Origin: Eutreptiella sp. 'Long Island Sound 2002'
Lineage: Eukaryota; Euglenozoa; Euglenophyceae; Eutreptiales; Eutreptiaceae
DNA length: 64,000 nucleotides
Assembly: GCA_964036045.1 (NCBI GenBank)
Contig: OZ038382.1
Span: 87,839,795 to 87,903,794, forward strand
Direction: 5' to 3'
Under the pieces are notes generated by a model. The model was given only the letters and a program-made list of their open reading frames with translations. It was not told where the DNA came from and searched no databases. Below, piece by piece: positions 11,410-20,384 of the stretch (its first letter is position 1; every line of letters starts with the position of its first letter). Made by a program: the position numbers and the translations under genes.

Positions 11410-11625
11410 AGTGTGGTGACACGTTACCGGGGTAACACCCCAGGGGTTACATGGGCGGTAACACACAGGTATTCACCTCCGGGGGGATGGCAACACGTTA
11501 CCCGGGTAACACCCCAGGGGTTACATGGGCGGTAACACACAGGTATTCACCTGTGGGGGTATGGCAACACGTTACCCGGGTAACACCCCAACGGTTACAT
11601 GCGTGGTAACATCGTTCAGCAATGA
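11410..11625. repeat. El-3 GTAAC cluster between its two genes
   Basis: Three imperfect copies of a unit of about 75 bp with CACGTTACCCGGGTAACACC, CCAGGGGTTACATGGGCGGT and AACACACAGGTATTCACCT. The region 11357-11985 otherwise holds no gene and should include the 3-prime end of the accessory gene and the transposase promoter. Confidence 0.8.
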
Positions 11626-11985
11626 TCCTCTGTTGTTCTCAGGCCCAAAAGTGAGTGGCGGAGACTCTGGATCGTGGACGTGATTGCGAGGAAGGCATGG
11701 ACTTCACGGACTGATGCATCGGCGACGTCGGATGGGGTCTTTTTATTTTGATCAGGCCTGATGTGGCCTCTATGTTTGTACAATGGTTGGATTGTCAGTG
11801 GTGAATGTTACCACCCTTGTATCCCAGTTGCCAGTTACCCAGTTACCAGGGGTGTTACCTCGACGTCCTCATTCTTTCCTTCTAGCTTTGCCTCAGGGTT
11901 CAGGGGTAATTTGTGAACGATGTGCACGTGTGCAAGGGGGGGGGGGTGTTTTCCTGTCCACCCATTTTCACTTTTAACAGCCACC

Positions 11986-13368
11986 ATGCCCATCCGACCC
12001 AGCCGGCGTCCATTGCGGAGAGCAATGGTGTTCGAACGAAGGGGGCTACCCCCCAAGCATGTGAGAGGGGCCCTATCAGCAGCTACCCTTGGGGGACATC
12101 CTAAAAAGAAGTATGCCACCATTACCGAGGCCATGGATGACATGTTCCACCCAATCCTGCGCTGCCTGAGTGAGGCTTTGGAAAAAAATGGAGCCAGCGA
12201 ATTGATACCCAAGCTCACCAACTACATCCTATTCAGGGTTATGCTGGGGATGTGGCGACCAAGACGAGTCGATGATGTATGGCATCCCACAGCTTTGTGT
12301 GCACACAAAGGCTTGGCCTCCCTATTAACCAGGGAGGAGTTTTATAAAATACACCGCCTGTCCAATTGTGGTACTGCAGAGCTCCTTGAGGCTATTAATG
12401 CCCATTGGTCCAGCCTGTGGGTATGGGGGTGGGCTGCCGCAGGGGATGAATCCATTGTCCCCCACAAGGGGAAAAGGGCTGGACCCATGCGGCAGTTCAT
12501 CCCCAGAAAACCGCATAGCACAGGCATTAAATTGTATGTCCTGGGTGACTCAGTGCACCCTTTTATAACTGATATTTTTTTGTATGCAGGCAAAAGGGTC
12601 AGGGTCTTCCGGGATCACCCCCAGGTGGCTGGACCTCGGACTGCCCGGGAGATGGTACACCGATGGGCTGACCTACTCCCTACTCGCACTGCAATTGTGT
12701 GCGACTCATACTTTGGAAGCCACCTAGTGGCGAACCAAATGGCACAGCGTCAGCAACCCTTCTTGTTCCTATGCAAAAGGGATCAGGAAGGGGTTTCCCT
12801 GGCTGGGGATAGTATGCGACCCTCCATTGCAGCAGAAACGTATGTCAAAGGAGGCAAGTATAGCCTCCATGTCTACAAAAACCCAAAAGTGGGTAGCAAA
12901 CCACCACGTGTGGTTCCATTTCTGTCAAACTGTGTGTTCGACAATGAGTGGGTGCGCCACAGAGGTGGTTATGAGCTCCCACCTGTTGTGGCTGCATACA
13001 GGCAGCTAGCCAACGGTGTTGACAGTGCCAATCAAATGGCACTAGAACACCGTGAGACAGGCAGATTCAAGAGTTGGACCCGTGCCTTGAAGGCTTTCTT
13101 GTTTAGGTACGCGATTGTAAATACCTTTACAGTCTGCCAACTCCAAGGTTTGATACCCAAAAAGAAATCCCTTTGGGACTTCGAATGGGATATTTTGGAA
13201 AAGTTTGTCTCCCCTCGGCACGCTGTGCACACGCCGGTGCTTGTAGATACCCGAGGCACTTGCAAAGTATGCAAGGGGCGCACTTGGTTCAAGTGTGCTC
13301 ATTGCGATGTGCATTTGCACTCCTACAGTGGTTGTTTCCAGAAGTGGCATTCAGAACTGAAAGTTTGA
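11986..13368 (+). CDS. piggyBac-family transposase (El-3)
   Basis: The ATG at 11986 lies in a good eukaryotic context (GCCACCATGC) and gives 460 residues. The catalytic core is recognisable. RQFIPRKPHSTGIKLYVLGD carries the first Asp (LGDS). TAIVCDSYFGSHLVANQM carries the second. NGVDSANQMALEHRETGRFK carries the third, where the second acidic residue of the usual VDxxDQM is Asn. The C-terminus holds a Cys/His-rich zinc module (CKVCKGRTWFKCAHCD...CFQKWH), as in family members. The length is near the usual 500-600 residues but on the short side. The gene is intact and the element ends are perfect, so El-3 could be the most recently active element in the nest. The product should act in the nucleus by cut-and-paste of the El-3 ends. 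Confidence 0.9.
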   Translation: MPIRPSRRPLRRAMVFERRGLPPKHVRGALSAATLGGHPKKKYATITEAMDDMFHPILRCLSEALEKNGASELIPKLTNYILFRVMLGMWRPRRVDDVWHPTALCAHKGLASLLTREEFYKIHRLSNCGTAELLEAINAHWSSLWVWGWAAAGDESIVPHKGKRAGPMRQFIPRKPHSTGIKLYVLGDSVHPFITDIFLYAGKRVRVFRDHPQVAGPRTAREMVHRWADLLPTRTAIVCDSYFGSHLVANQMAQRQQPFLFLCKRDQEGVSLAGDSMRPSIAAETYVKGGKYSLHVYKNPKVGSKPPRVVPFLSNCVFDNEWVRHRGGYELPPVVAAYRQLANGVDSANQMALEHRETGRFKSWTRALKAFLFRYAIVNTFTVCQLQGLIPKKKSLWDFEWDILEKFVSPRHAVHTPVLVDTRGTCKVCKGRTWFKCAHCDVHLHSYSGCFQKWHSELKV

Positions 13369-13814
13369 ACTCAGAAGAAACAGCAGTCCTACGGCGCAGT
13401 GATACTTCTTGCAGGGCAGGGAGGGAAGGGACTATGTGTGCATGACGTTGTGCCCAGCCACCATGGGGTAACTAAAACAAAGTGTGATGAAGGGGTTACA
13501 TGAAAGGTAACACAGGGGGTAACTAATAGGGACAAAGTGGGATTGGAAGGGGGCATGGTTACCCGGGTAACACCCCAAGGGTTACAGCGTCGGTAACAAA
13601 AACAATTAACAACCAGAGCGCTCGGGTAACACATACATGTTACCGGTAACATAGGAAGTCCCTCGGGTAACACATTGGTAACACCGTCGGTAACATGTGT
13701 TACCCAGGTAACAAGCATGTTACCCCGTTCGAAAAATAAAAAAGGTCAAATATCTTCACCTGTTTTCTGGGGCAGAAATGGGTTACCCAGACCACATGGA
13801 TCCCTGAGTACTAA
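13369..13814. repeat. El-3 GTAAC cluster, right subterminal
   Basis: Dense GGTAAC/GTTACC copies between about 13460 and 13720, for example ACATGTTACCGGTAACAT and TTACCCAGGTAACAAG. Their density mirrors the left end. No gene. Confidence 0.85.
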
Positions 13815-13832
13815 CCCTAGATAAAGGAATAT

Positions 13833-14888
13833 GCTTCGAAGGTGAAGCTATGGGCCTCATGGTTTTGCATGGATGGCGGGGATGAACAGGCTTTTTTGAG
13901 AAGCCTGGACATCTCCGCCAACCTCAACCAAGAGGTGAGGGATGTGGAAGAGGACGTTGTCCTCTTTCAAAACCAATTTTTGACTTGCACTGTCATTTTG
14001 ACAGGGGATGGGAAGGGGATGCAAGCAATGGGGGGGGCTGGGTCTAAGTGTTGGTTGTGCAAAGACCCCAATGGGATTGTTGAGCAAAGGGGGGTGGAGT
14101 CCACCTCAAGATGGGGGGCATTCTTGAGAAGTGTGACCCCTGATAGGCGGCCGGGGGACTACCAACATGCAGCATGCCGCATCCTAAACGGCATTGCAAA
14201 GCGCATTGAGACCACCCTTCAGGCCCTCCCCCCTGGTACCCCTGGTAAGGCCCAAGCTCTTGCAGCTTTGCAGGCCTTCAAACAAGCCCTCAAGGATGAG
14301 ACCTCAGGCATCCCTCTCAGGGAACGCCTCCCTTCGGCCTCGAGGGCCACAGAAAAAGATTTCGATCTAACAAGCACCAAAGTTTTCCTAACCTCCCCCC
14401 CCTTCCAAAGGCAATTTGTGGATTGCCTCAAAGAGCATGTCCCCACAGTGAGGACCCCTGGGGGACCTATGTTATGGGTTGTTGTGCATGTCATGGTGAA
14501 ATGCATTGAGGGTTTGTATGAGCTTTGGAGGGTGAGGGAGTTGTACACTCTAACCCAAGTGGAACGCCACCGTGCGTTGACCACAAAATTTTCAAAAGCG
14601 TGGGGAGACTCAGGTTGGTCCCCCACCAGGTGGATCCATTGGTGCTTGGCACATTCCACCTTTTTTGCCGAGAAATGGAGGAACATTTTTCAGTTTTCCT
14701 CCATCCCAACGGAGTATCGGCATGGGCCTTACAAGAGGAGGCTCAAAAATTGTTTTAAGGGTTGGTCTTTGGTGAGGCCAAGCATGTCACTCCGCCACAT
14801 GCACCATTGCATGTCCATGAACGCCCTGGAGCAAGGGCTTTTGGGACTGGAGGCAGCCAAGGCCTCAGACATTGATGACTTTGTATGA
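13833..14888 (+). pseudogene. El-2 transposase, C-terminal part with the second Asp, CxxC and Glu
   Basis: This continues the frame broken at 7233. Counting from 13842, the second catalytic Asp is D56 in ILTGDGKGMQAMGG, followed by the pair CWLC at 70-73. A long helical region follows (residues about 110-260). Then come WSPTRWIHWCLAHSTFFAEK and the Glu at about 291 in IPTEYRHGPYKRRLKNCF. The tail ends AKASDIDDFV before a TGA. WGAFLRSV near residue 90 is shared with El-8. The same last 50 residues are fused directly to the first 31 in the deletion derivatives at 34681 and 41167. That confirms that 5649-7233 and this segment were one gene. Confidence 0.8.
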
Positions 14889-14957
14889 AAAACGACCACA
14901 GATGCTTTGTGCCAAGTGTTTTGTGTTGTTTGTCCTAGGGAGGGAGGGAGGAGGGGT

Positions 14958-15268
14958 GCGCGATAACTACACGCGATAACTGCGCGATAACTGAGTTATC
15001 GCGCGATAACTAGCGCGATAACTAGTTAGAGCAAGGTGCTCTAACTGCGTTCTAATTCTGTTCTAACTGTGCTCTAACTCTTTGACCCCCCCCCAAAAAA
15101 CCACCCCTACAATGAGGGTTATGTGGGGAAAGAAAGGGGATGGGGGGTTTTTGAGGGTGCTGAATCCATTTTTTAGGTGGTTTGCCCCAAAATTGAGGGT
15201 AGGTGGGTGTTCCAGAAATTGCGTTCTAACTAGGGGTTCCGCACCACGCCCTAGAACGCTGCATCCCA
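14958..15268. repeat. El-2 right motif cluster and right terminal inverted repeat
   Basis: CGCGATAACTACACGCGATA, TTATCGCGCGATAACTAGCG and GCTCTAACTGCGTTCTAA lie between 14958 and 15075. A spacer follows. The TIR occupies about 15234-15268, beginning GGGGTTCCGCACCACG. No gene. Confidence 0.85.
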
Positions 15269-16381
15269 GAAGAAGGACACCGCATGGGAAATGGAGCGCT
15301 CTAAGTAGTCTGTTTGAGATGAAATGTTGCGTAACTCATCGTCGGCGGTGCTAGGTACACCAGAATCTGCAGCAACATTTGCATACATGGCCAGCCATTG
15401 TGTTCGGCTCAAACCACATTCATCCACCAAAAAATTCTCCACGAGAGGCAACTCCACAGTGTAAGTGACATTCACTACCCCATGTGCAACATCAGTTGCG
15501 TGCTGCTCAACAGGGATGGACTGGAACAGGGCAGAGGATGCTTTTGCATATGGCCGTGGTGCAGCAGCATACGTTGCTACTTCACGCGCTGGTGCATCGC
15601 AACATGGGCATGGATGACGCTCCGGTTTAGTACCTGTGGGCCCATCGCGGCCACAAACCTTGTACTGTAGCATGTGGTCACCCGTGGGGAACACGCGCAC
15701 GCGCAATGTTTGTCCGTTGGGTAGATTGATGTGTTGCTTGTCCAGTTTTGACAAATCAGTGTCCAACTTAATGCCTTCCAATACACTGTGTAGGCCATCA
15801 ATGGTGTCGTAACCCCGGAACAAACCAATGACACAGTGCCGCTTTGGTGAATGCTCTGGGTAACCATGCAGGTCACCACACATGGATAGTGTGGTTGCAA
15901 CCACATGACTCTTCCATAAAGGAACACCGTCAATCCCCAAACGCACCCACAGTTCTCCCTTCCTGTACGTGTCCATAGTGCCCAGGGCTTGCGTGTTGTG
16001 CAGGGCTTGCAGTTGCAGGCGAAGTGTCAATATTGGGGATGTCCATGCCACAGGACAACCAGCGATGAGGCGGCTTTCCGTGGGTATGGTACGGGCCAGC
16101 CAGTTCCACACTTTGTGCACACAATCGTACCGCACCTGTCGATCCAGATTGTCTCTCACACGAACCATGGAGGTCTTTAGTGCTGCACGCATTCGGCAGA
16201 AACTGAGGCTTTCACTGAAAATCCGTGACATCTCCTGTTCGGTGTCCCCTCTGTTGATTCTGCGCACTGTTATGGTGTCCTTGTCCCACACAATCACACC
16301 CCATGTTCCACCAAATAGTTTTGAAGCGGTAGTTAGAATGGTCTCCTTTGCTTCCGTCACTCTCCATGATTTTTTTGGCAT
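15269..16381 (-). pseudogene. El-1 DDE transposase, N-terminal part with both catalytic Asp residues
   Basis: The ATG at 16379-16381 opens MPKKSWRVTEAKETILTTAS. The frame continues to the GA target copy at 15269, where El-2 cuts it. D151 in WVRLGIDGVPLWKSHVVATT is the probable first catalytic Asp. D235 in VRVFPTGDHMLQYKVCG is the second, followed by HPCPCCD (258-261), the Cys cluster also seen in El-2. The spacing and order match the El-2 transposase, although overall identity is low, so they are distant members of one family. Its start lies 10 bp from the start of the divergent accessory gene. The remainder of the protein is at 4686-5261. Confidence 0.75.
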
Positions 16382-16391
16382 TGCTGATAAG

Positions 16392-18035
16392 ATGGCAATG
16401 AAGGGCACACCGTGCAAGTTTCGCATGGAGAATGGGGAATGGACAGACCGTTGGTACGTGTGCTCTGAGACGGTGGTCAACGCCCTTGGGGTAGAGGAGC
16501 ACACTGTACAACTTGGAGATGGACAAACTCGTGTTGTGGGGCCTGCTGAAATCGAGTTCCGGGATCCAGAACCACCTGGTGTGGAGCCCAAGCAACTCAC
16601 TTTCAGTTCCGCGGAAGGGTCTTAGGACTCCTCTGGTGATAGTGTTGGTGCTGCATCTGGTGCTGGTGTTGCTGATGCAGATGGAGTTCATGGAGCCGAT
16701 GCCCCTGCCCCTGCCCCTGCGCAGCCATCTGACGATGCACCTGCGGAACCTGAACCTGAAGACCCGCAGGAGATTTGGCCACACCGCCTTTTCGTGGGAG
16801 GGATAGGTGCTGTCATATGGGCCATTGCAGGCTCCTCAGCGTGCCCGGAGGACGGGGAGAACGAGTTGTGCAAACTGGTGCGGCACAGTGTGCAGCCTCT
16901 CTTCGCCGTCTCAAACGTGGCACCAGTTACCGTGGATATTACTGATGATGTTGCTGGTGACACCGGCCCTGAGCTGCTGCAAGTAACACCCAAGAATTCG
17001 AAGAAAGGGAGTAAGGGAAAGAAGGGTGTGCATTTGCCCGACTCTGACTGGGTGCAGTCAGACGGGTGGTCCGTGGTGCGCAGCCGTGACATAAGTCCTG
17101 GCCGCCAAGGTGATTGGCTGTCGCGTGTCATTCGTAAGGCAGGCACACGCGCTGCTGCTAGCACGTTTGATCTCCCGCGGTTGGCCAGACGTTGGGTTGG
17201 GGGGGCAGGGCAGCAAGTGGAGGACGGTTTGCTTTGTGGGATCCTCCGCACAGGTCATCAACATATGATTTGGGCTAGGCCTGGGGAGCACAGTGAGCGT
17301 CTTTGGCACGTGGAACCCCTCAGCACAGTGCCCCTTTCGTGGCTTGCTGCTGTACATACAAAAGTTTCAGACAGGGAGTTACAGTTTGATGAATATATTG
17401 GGTATTTGGTAACACAATGCCCTTCACGCAGGTTACCAAATGGTGGTGTTGTGCATGAGAAGGAGGTACAGAAGTGGGCAGGTTCGGATGCCCACAATAA
17501 ATATGACATGGTGCGTAATGACAAGGGCAAGGACAGCAGAAAGGAGAAGCATAAAAAAGAGAAAAAGGACAAACCAAAAAAGCGCCGTCGGTCCACCTCC
17601 ACGTGCACTTCCAGCAGGTCTTCATCTAGGTCGAGGTCCAGGTCGTCCAGGTCACAGTCTGATGTGAGCTCTGCAAGTCGCAACACAATGACACGGCGTA
17701 CGATCATTGATCTTGTCAATGAGACTATGCAGACTATGCAGAAATGTGCCGTGCCTGCGAAGAATGAGCAGCCTGACCAGTTGCTTGCAGACGAATCGGT
17801 GGCATGTGCTGCACGTGAAAGCCTCTTGCGGCTGCAACTGCAGCAGGTATGTTTAGTGTTTGGCATGCAGCATGATCAGAGTGAGCTCATTTGGAAAAAA
17901 GCACGCCTGCCAGTGGCCACGATGGCCACAGAGTATAAGCGGGTGGTGCAAGCCTCCATGCCCGCAGATTATTATAAGGAGTGGGTGCAAGGCCTCCCAT
18001 TGGAACTGAGGCCATGTGACCCACACCAAAAGTAA
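16392..18035 (+). pseudogene. El-1 accessory protein with an internal TAG
   Basis: The ATG at 16392 reads MAMKGTPCKFRMENGEWTDR, a compact N-terminal module of about 60 residues that could be a Tudor-like or similar beta-barrel reader (inference). The frame has a single TAG at 16623-16625, then runs on in the same frame to a TAA at 18033. After the TAG comes an Ala/Pro/Asp linker. Next is a central region (LFVGGIGAVIWAIAGSSACP, DWVQSDGWSVVRSRDI), then Lys/Arg-Ser runs around residues 375-430, then a helical C-terminus (LLRLQLQQVCLVFGMQ) ending CDPHQK. Without the TAG the protein would be 547 residues. The TAG is either a recent nonsense mutation, a readthrough site or a sequencing error. Gene order (transposase plus divergent charged accessory protein) recurs in other elements of the window. 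Confidence 0.6.
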
Positions 18036-18472
18036 ACCCGCACCAAAATGAATCTTTGCATTGGCGAGTGGCTCTCTTCGGATGTGGATGTGGCAGTGGG
18101 GCTGTGAGGGGTGTGCACTGTTGTCTGTGCACTGTTCTCTGTGTGTTGATGGAGATCACAAATCTGAGAATCCAGCGCTGGGCGCGCACATAAAGTGCGC
18201 ACAACAATAGGTGTGACAACAACGGGGGGGGGGGCGGTTTGGGTTGCAGTCTGGTGCAGTGTGCACGAATAGCAATGGAAAGTGCATTCATGTCTATCTG
18301 TGCACAAAAACGTTGCAGTGCGGCTGTAGCAATGATAGCTACTACACCCCACTGCACGAAATGCAGTCATTCCTATATGCACACTTCGGTTTGATGGCTA
18401 CGTGTACTCTGCAAAAAAGGGTCCCAAATAGCCAGGAGGGGTGCATAAACATCACATATGGGTGGGTACATA

Positions 18473-19190
18473 GCTCGCACCCATTTTCCATTGAAATCAA
18501 GTTTTTAGTCATGATTTTCGGGTAAAATCAATGTAATCAGACTTGTACTTGTTGTTATGTAGCGAAACTTGTGATACTTTTGGCACTACTAGGCTTGGGA
18601 AGGAGGAGCGTAGCGAGTCCTTCCCAAGACTAGTCAGAAAGCTAATGGCATCAATGCGGTTATCCTTTATTTTCTTGTGGTTCTTTTCTCCTTGCTCATG
18701 TTTTGTTCAAGATCGGTGAACTATTGTTGCTTATTATGTTATTATGTTGTTCTGGTTTTTTTTTGTGGATCATAAAGAGGTAAAAGTAAGCGTTGTGCGT
18801 AGCTATAGTAGCATGTAGTGATGTCCTTTGTACCGCACAACATTGTTGTGATGCTAATAGCATACAAGGCGCGCTGAAATTCATATATGACGCAAAGTGT
18901 CATTTGCTAGCATTAGGTGCATCACATCAGCAAGACTGAAGAATTGAGTATATTTTTCCGTCAATTGTGGTGATTAGGTATTGTCAAAGAATACAACATA
19001 GGTCTATTAAATGCTGTCATCGGTTTAGAAGACGAAACAAGATGGATGGTACAATTTTAGATGTGGTATTGCGACTGCCACCACTCCTACCAGTTACCAC
19101 CACCATCACTGCTATTGCTACCTACCACCACCACCACCACCACCCCTGCCGCCGGGTCTTGTCGCGGGTGGGCGGGGAGGGCTTCCCGAA
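18473..19190. other. Spacer right of El-1
   Basis: No gene seen. It starts with the GC target copy of El-1. The hairpin at 18588-18634 is the only structure recognised. Confidence 0.45.
18588..18634. repeat. Hairpin of 17-bp arms
   Basis: ACTAGGCTTGGGAAGGA at 18588-18604 pairs with TCCTTCCCAAGACTAGT at 18618-18634 with one mismatch. The loop is 13 nt (GGAGCGTAGCGAG), itself partly self-complementary. It could be a solo or folded-back element end or an RNA hairpin. No neighbouring gene explains it. Confidence 0.7.
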
Positions 19191-19204
19191 GCGCTTGTTG
19201 TCTT

Positions 19205-19315
19205 TTACTGGCTTTTTGCGCGCGTAAAAGGGTGTTTTTGCGTGGTTACCATAAGTTTAGCTCGGACGCAAAAAGGGTCGTTTACGCACGTAAAAGGGTG
19301 TATTTAGTTGTCACG
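19205..19315. repeat. ACGCAC(G)TAAAAGG motif cluster, left
   Basis: Contains GCGCGTAAAAGGGTG, GACGCAAAAAGGGTCG and TTTACGCACGTAAAAGGG. The partner cluster is at 22555-22660. Confidence 0.6.
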
Positions 19316-19415
19316 TGAATTCCGTTGCGGACACCAATTAGGCCTTGAGCGTACGCAAATTCCATGTAATTGCCTGTTCAGTGCGGCAGGCAGGGGAGGG
19401 GGGGGGTTATGGGGT

Positions 19416-20345
19416 GGGTGAGCCGGATCATTTTTGATCCAAACTCTAGGCAGTGGGCAGGGGGGGGGGGTTATGGGGTAGGTGATCCGTGGATCACTTT
19501 TGGATCATTCTTGGACCATTTTCGACCTTTTTGCTCACTGTACTTTCAACTCTGTGCCAATGGTCTTGTGGACTTGTGCATCATTTTTTGGAAGCCAAAT
19601 TGTTGGAACAATTGAATTTACATTTTTGGATCATTTATAACACATATTGTTGATTCAATATGTTGCTTTGCACTTGCACTATATCACACTTATGTTTCAA
19701 AGTTACGTTTTTGGATCATTTTTGTGAACATGAATCGGTGGATCATTTCTTTTTTGGAACTTACATTTTTGGATCACATTTTTTCCACACAAATTGGTGG
19801 ATCATTTCTGTTTTCGAACTTAGTGAGACAAAAATGATCCAAAAATGCAAGTTCCAAAAAAGAAATGATCCACCAATTTGTGTGGAAAAAATATGATCCA
19901 AAAATGCAAGTTCGAAAAAAGAAATGATCCACCATTTGTGTGGAAAAAATATGATCCAAAAATGCAAGTTCCAAAAAAAGAAATGATCCACCAATTTGTT
20001 TCATTTCTTTTTTGGAACTCACATCTTTGGATCATTTTTTTACACAAATTGGTGGATCAATATGGTGCTTTGTACTTGCACTATGTGTTACTATTACTAC
20101 CCGTTGGATCATCACGTGTCTGCATCGATGGTCCGGGAAATCGTGGATCATTTGTGTAATGTCGGAGCCATCTTCACCAGCCCCTAGGGCCATCCACGTG
20201 TCCGAATTGGTGGTCCGGAAAATTGCGGATCATTTTGCTAGGCAAGGGGGGGGGTTGTTTATGGGGTGGGTGATCCGTGATCCGCGGATCATTTGGTGGG
20301 GGGGGGGGGGTTTGGACCCCCGCGGATCAGTGATCCGCGGACCAC
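19416..20345. repeat. GATCC motif cluster with inverted units of about 60 bp
   Basis: Dozens of GGATCA/TGATCC sites. From about 19690 to 20045, a unit with TTTTTTGGAACTTACATTTT, TGGATCACATTTTTTCCACA and CAAATTGGTGGATCATTTCT is present in both orientations, with the symmetry centre near 19830. The part next to the gene start has the fuller palindrome TGATCCGCGGATCA (20270-20345). The cluster ends 40 bp before the ATG of the oxygenase-like gene, as motif clusters do in other elements. Confidence 0.8.
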
Positions 20346-20384
20346 CTACCACACTCACTCTTAGGGGCTTCTCTTTCATGGGAC

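Larger units (their letters stand above)
7234..13828. mobile_element. El-3: piggyBac-family transposon with an extra gene
   Basis: It has a perfect 14-bp terminal inverted repeat, TCCTTTATCTAGGG at 7234-7247 and its complement at 13815-13828, with an ATAT target duplication. Length is 6595 bp. It encodes a piggyBac transposase (11986-13368) and a multi-exon accessory gene (7898-11356) on the same strand. Its private motif, GGTAACA with its complement TGTTACC/GGTTACA, fills both subterminal regions and at least three introns. A 4-bp target site fits the piggyBac family, but the site is ATAT rather than the canonical TTAA. The insertion lies about 24 codons after the first catalytic Asp codon of the El-2 transposase. 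Confidence 0.88.
5262..15268. mobile_element. El-2: TTATCGCGCGATAA-motif transposon inside El-1
   Basis: The terminal inverted repeat is about 35 bp. It begins TGGGATGCAGCGTTCTAGGG and continues through GCGTGGTGCGGAACCCC at 5262; the complement ends at 15268. GA at 5260-5261 and 15269-15270 is the target duplication. Choosing these borders restores the El-1 transposase frame exactly, which settles the borders better than the TIR alone. Subterminal clusters of GTTATCGCGCGATAAC, plus TCTAACTAGTTAGA, occupy about 5440-5592 and 14958-15075. The single gene is split by El-3. Without El-3 the element is about 3.4 kb. Deleted relatives occur at 34279 and 40765. Confidence 0.85.
4390..18472. mobile_element. 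El-1: outer DNA transposon of a triple nest
   Basis: The ends are a perfect 17-bp inverted repeat: TATGTACCCACCCATAT at 4390-4406 and its complement at 18456-18472. They are flanked by GC at 4388-4389 and 18473-18474, a likely 2-bp target duplication. A second inverted pair lies further in: GGGTGTAGTAGCTATCA near 4618-4634 and its complement near 18333-18350. GTGCGCACAACAA occurs near both ends (about 4653 and 18187). The element holds a minus-strand DDE transposase (16381 down to 4686) and a plus-strand accessory gene (16392-18035) that start 10 bp apart, so both probably use one divergent promoter. Without inserted El-2 it would be about 4.07 kb. The transposase carries a frameshift, so this copy is probably inactive. 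Confidence 0.75.

Noticed and set aside
5266-15263. TGCA as a 4-bp target duplication for El-2
   Set aside because: It would leave the El-1 transposase out of frame, and other El-2 ends share the outer TGGGATG. The GA choice restores the frame.
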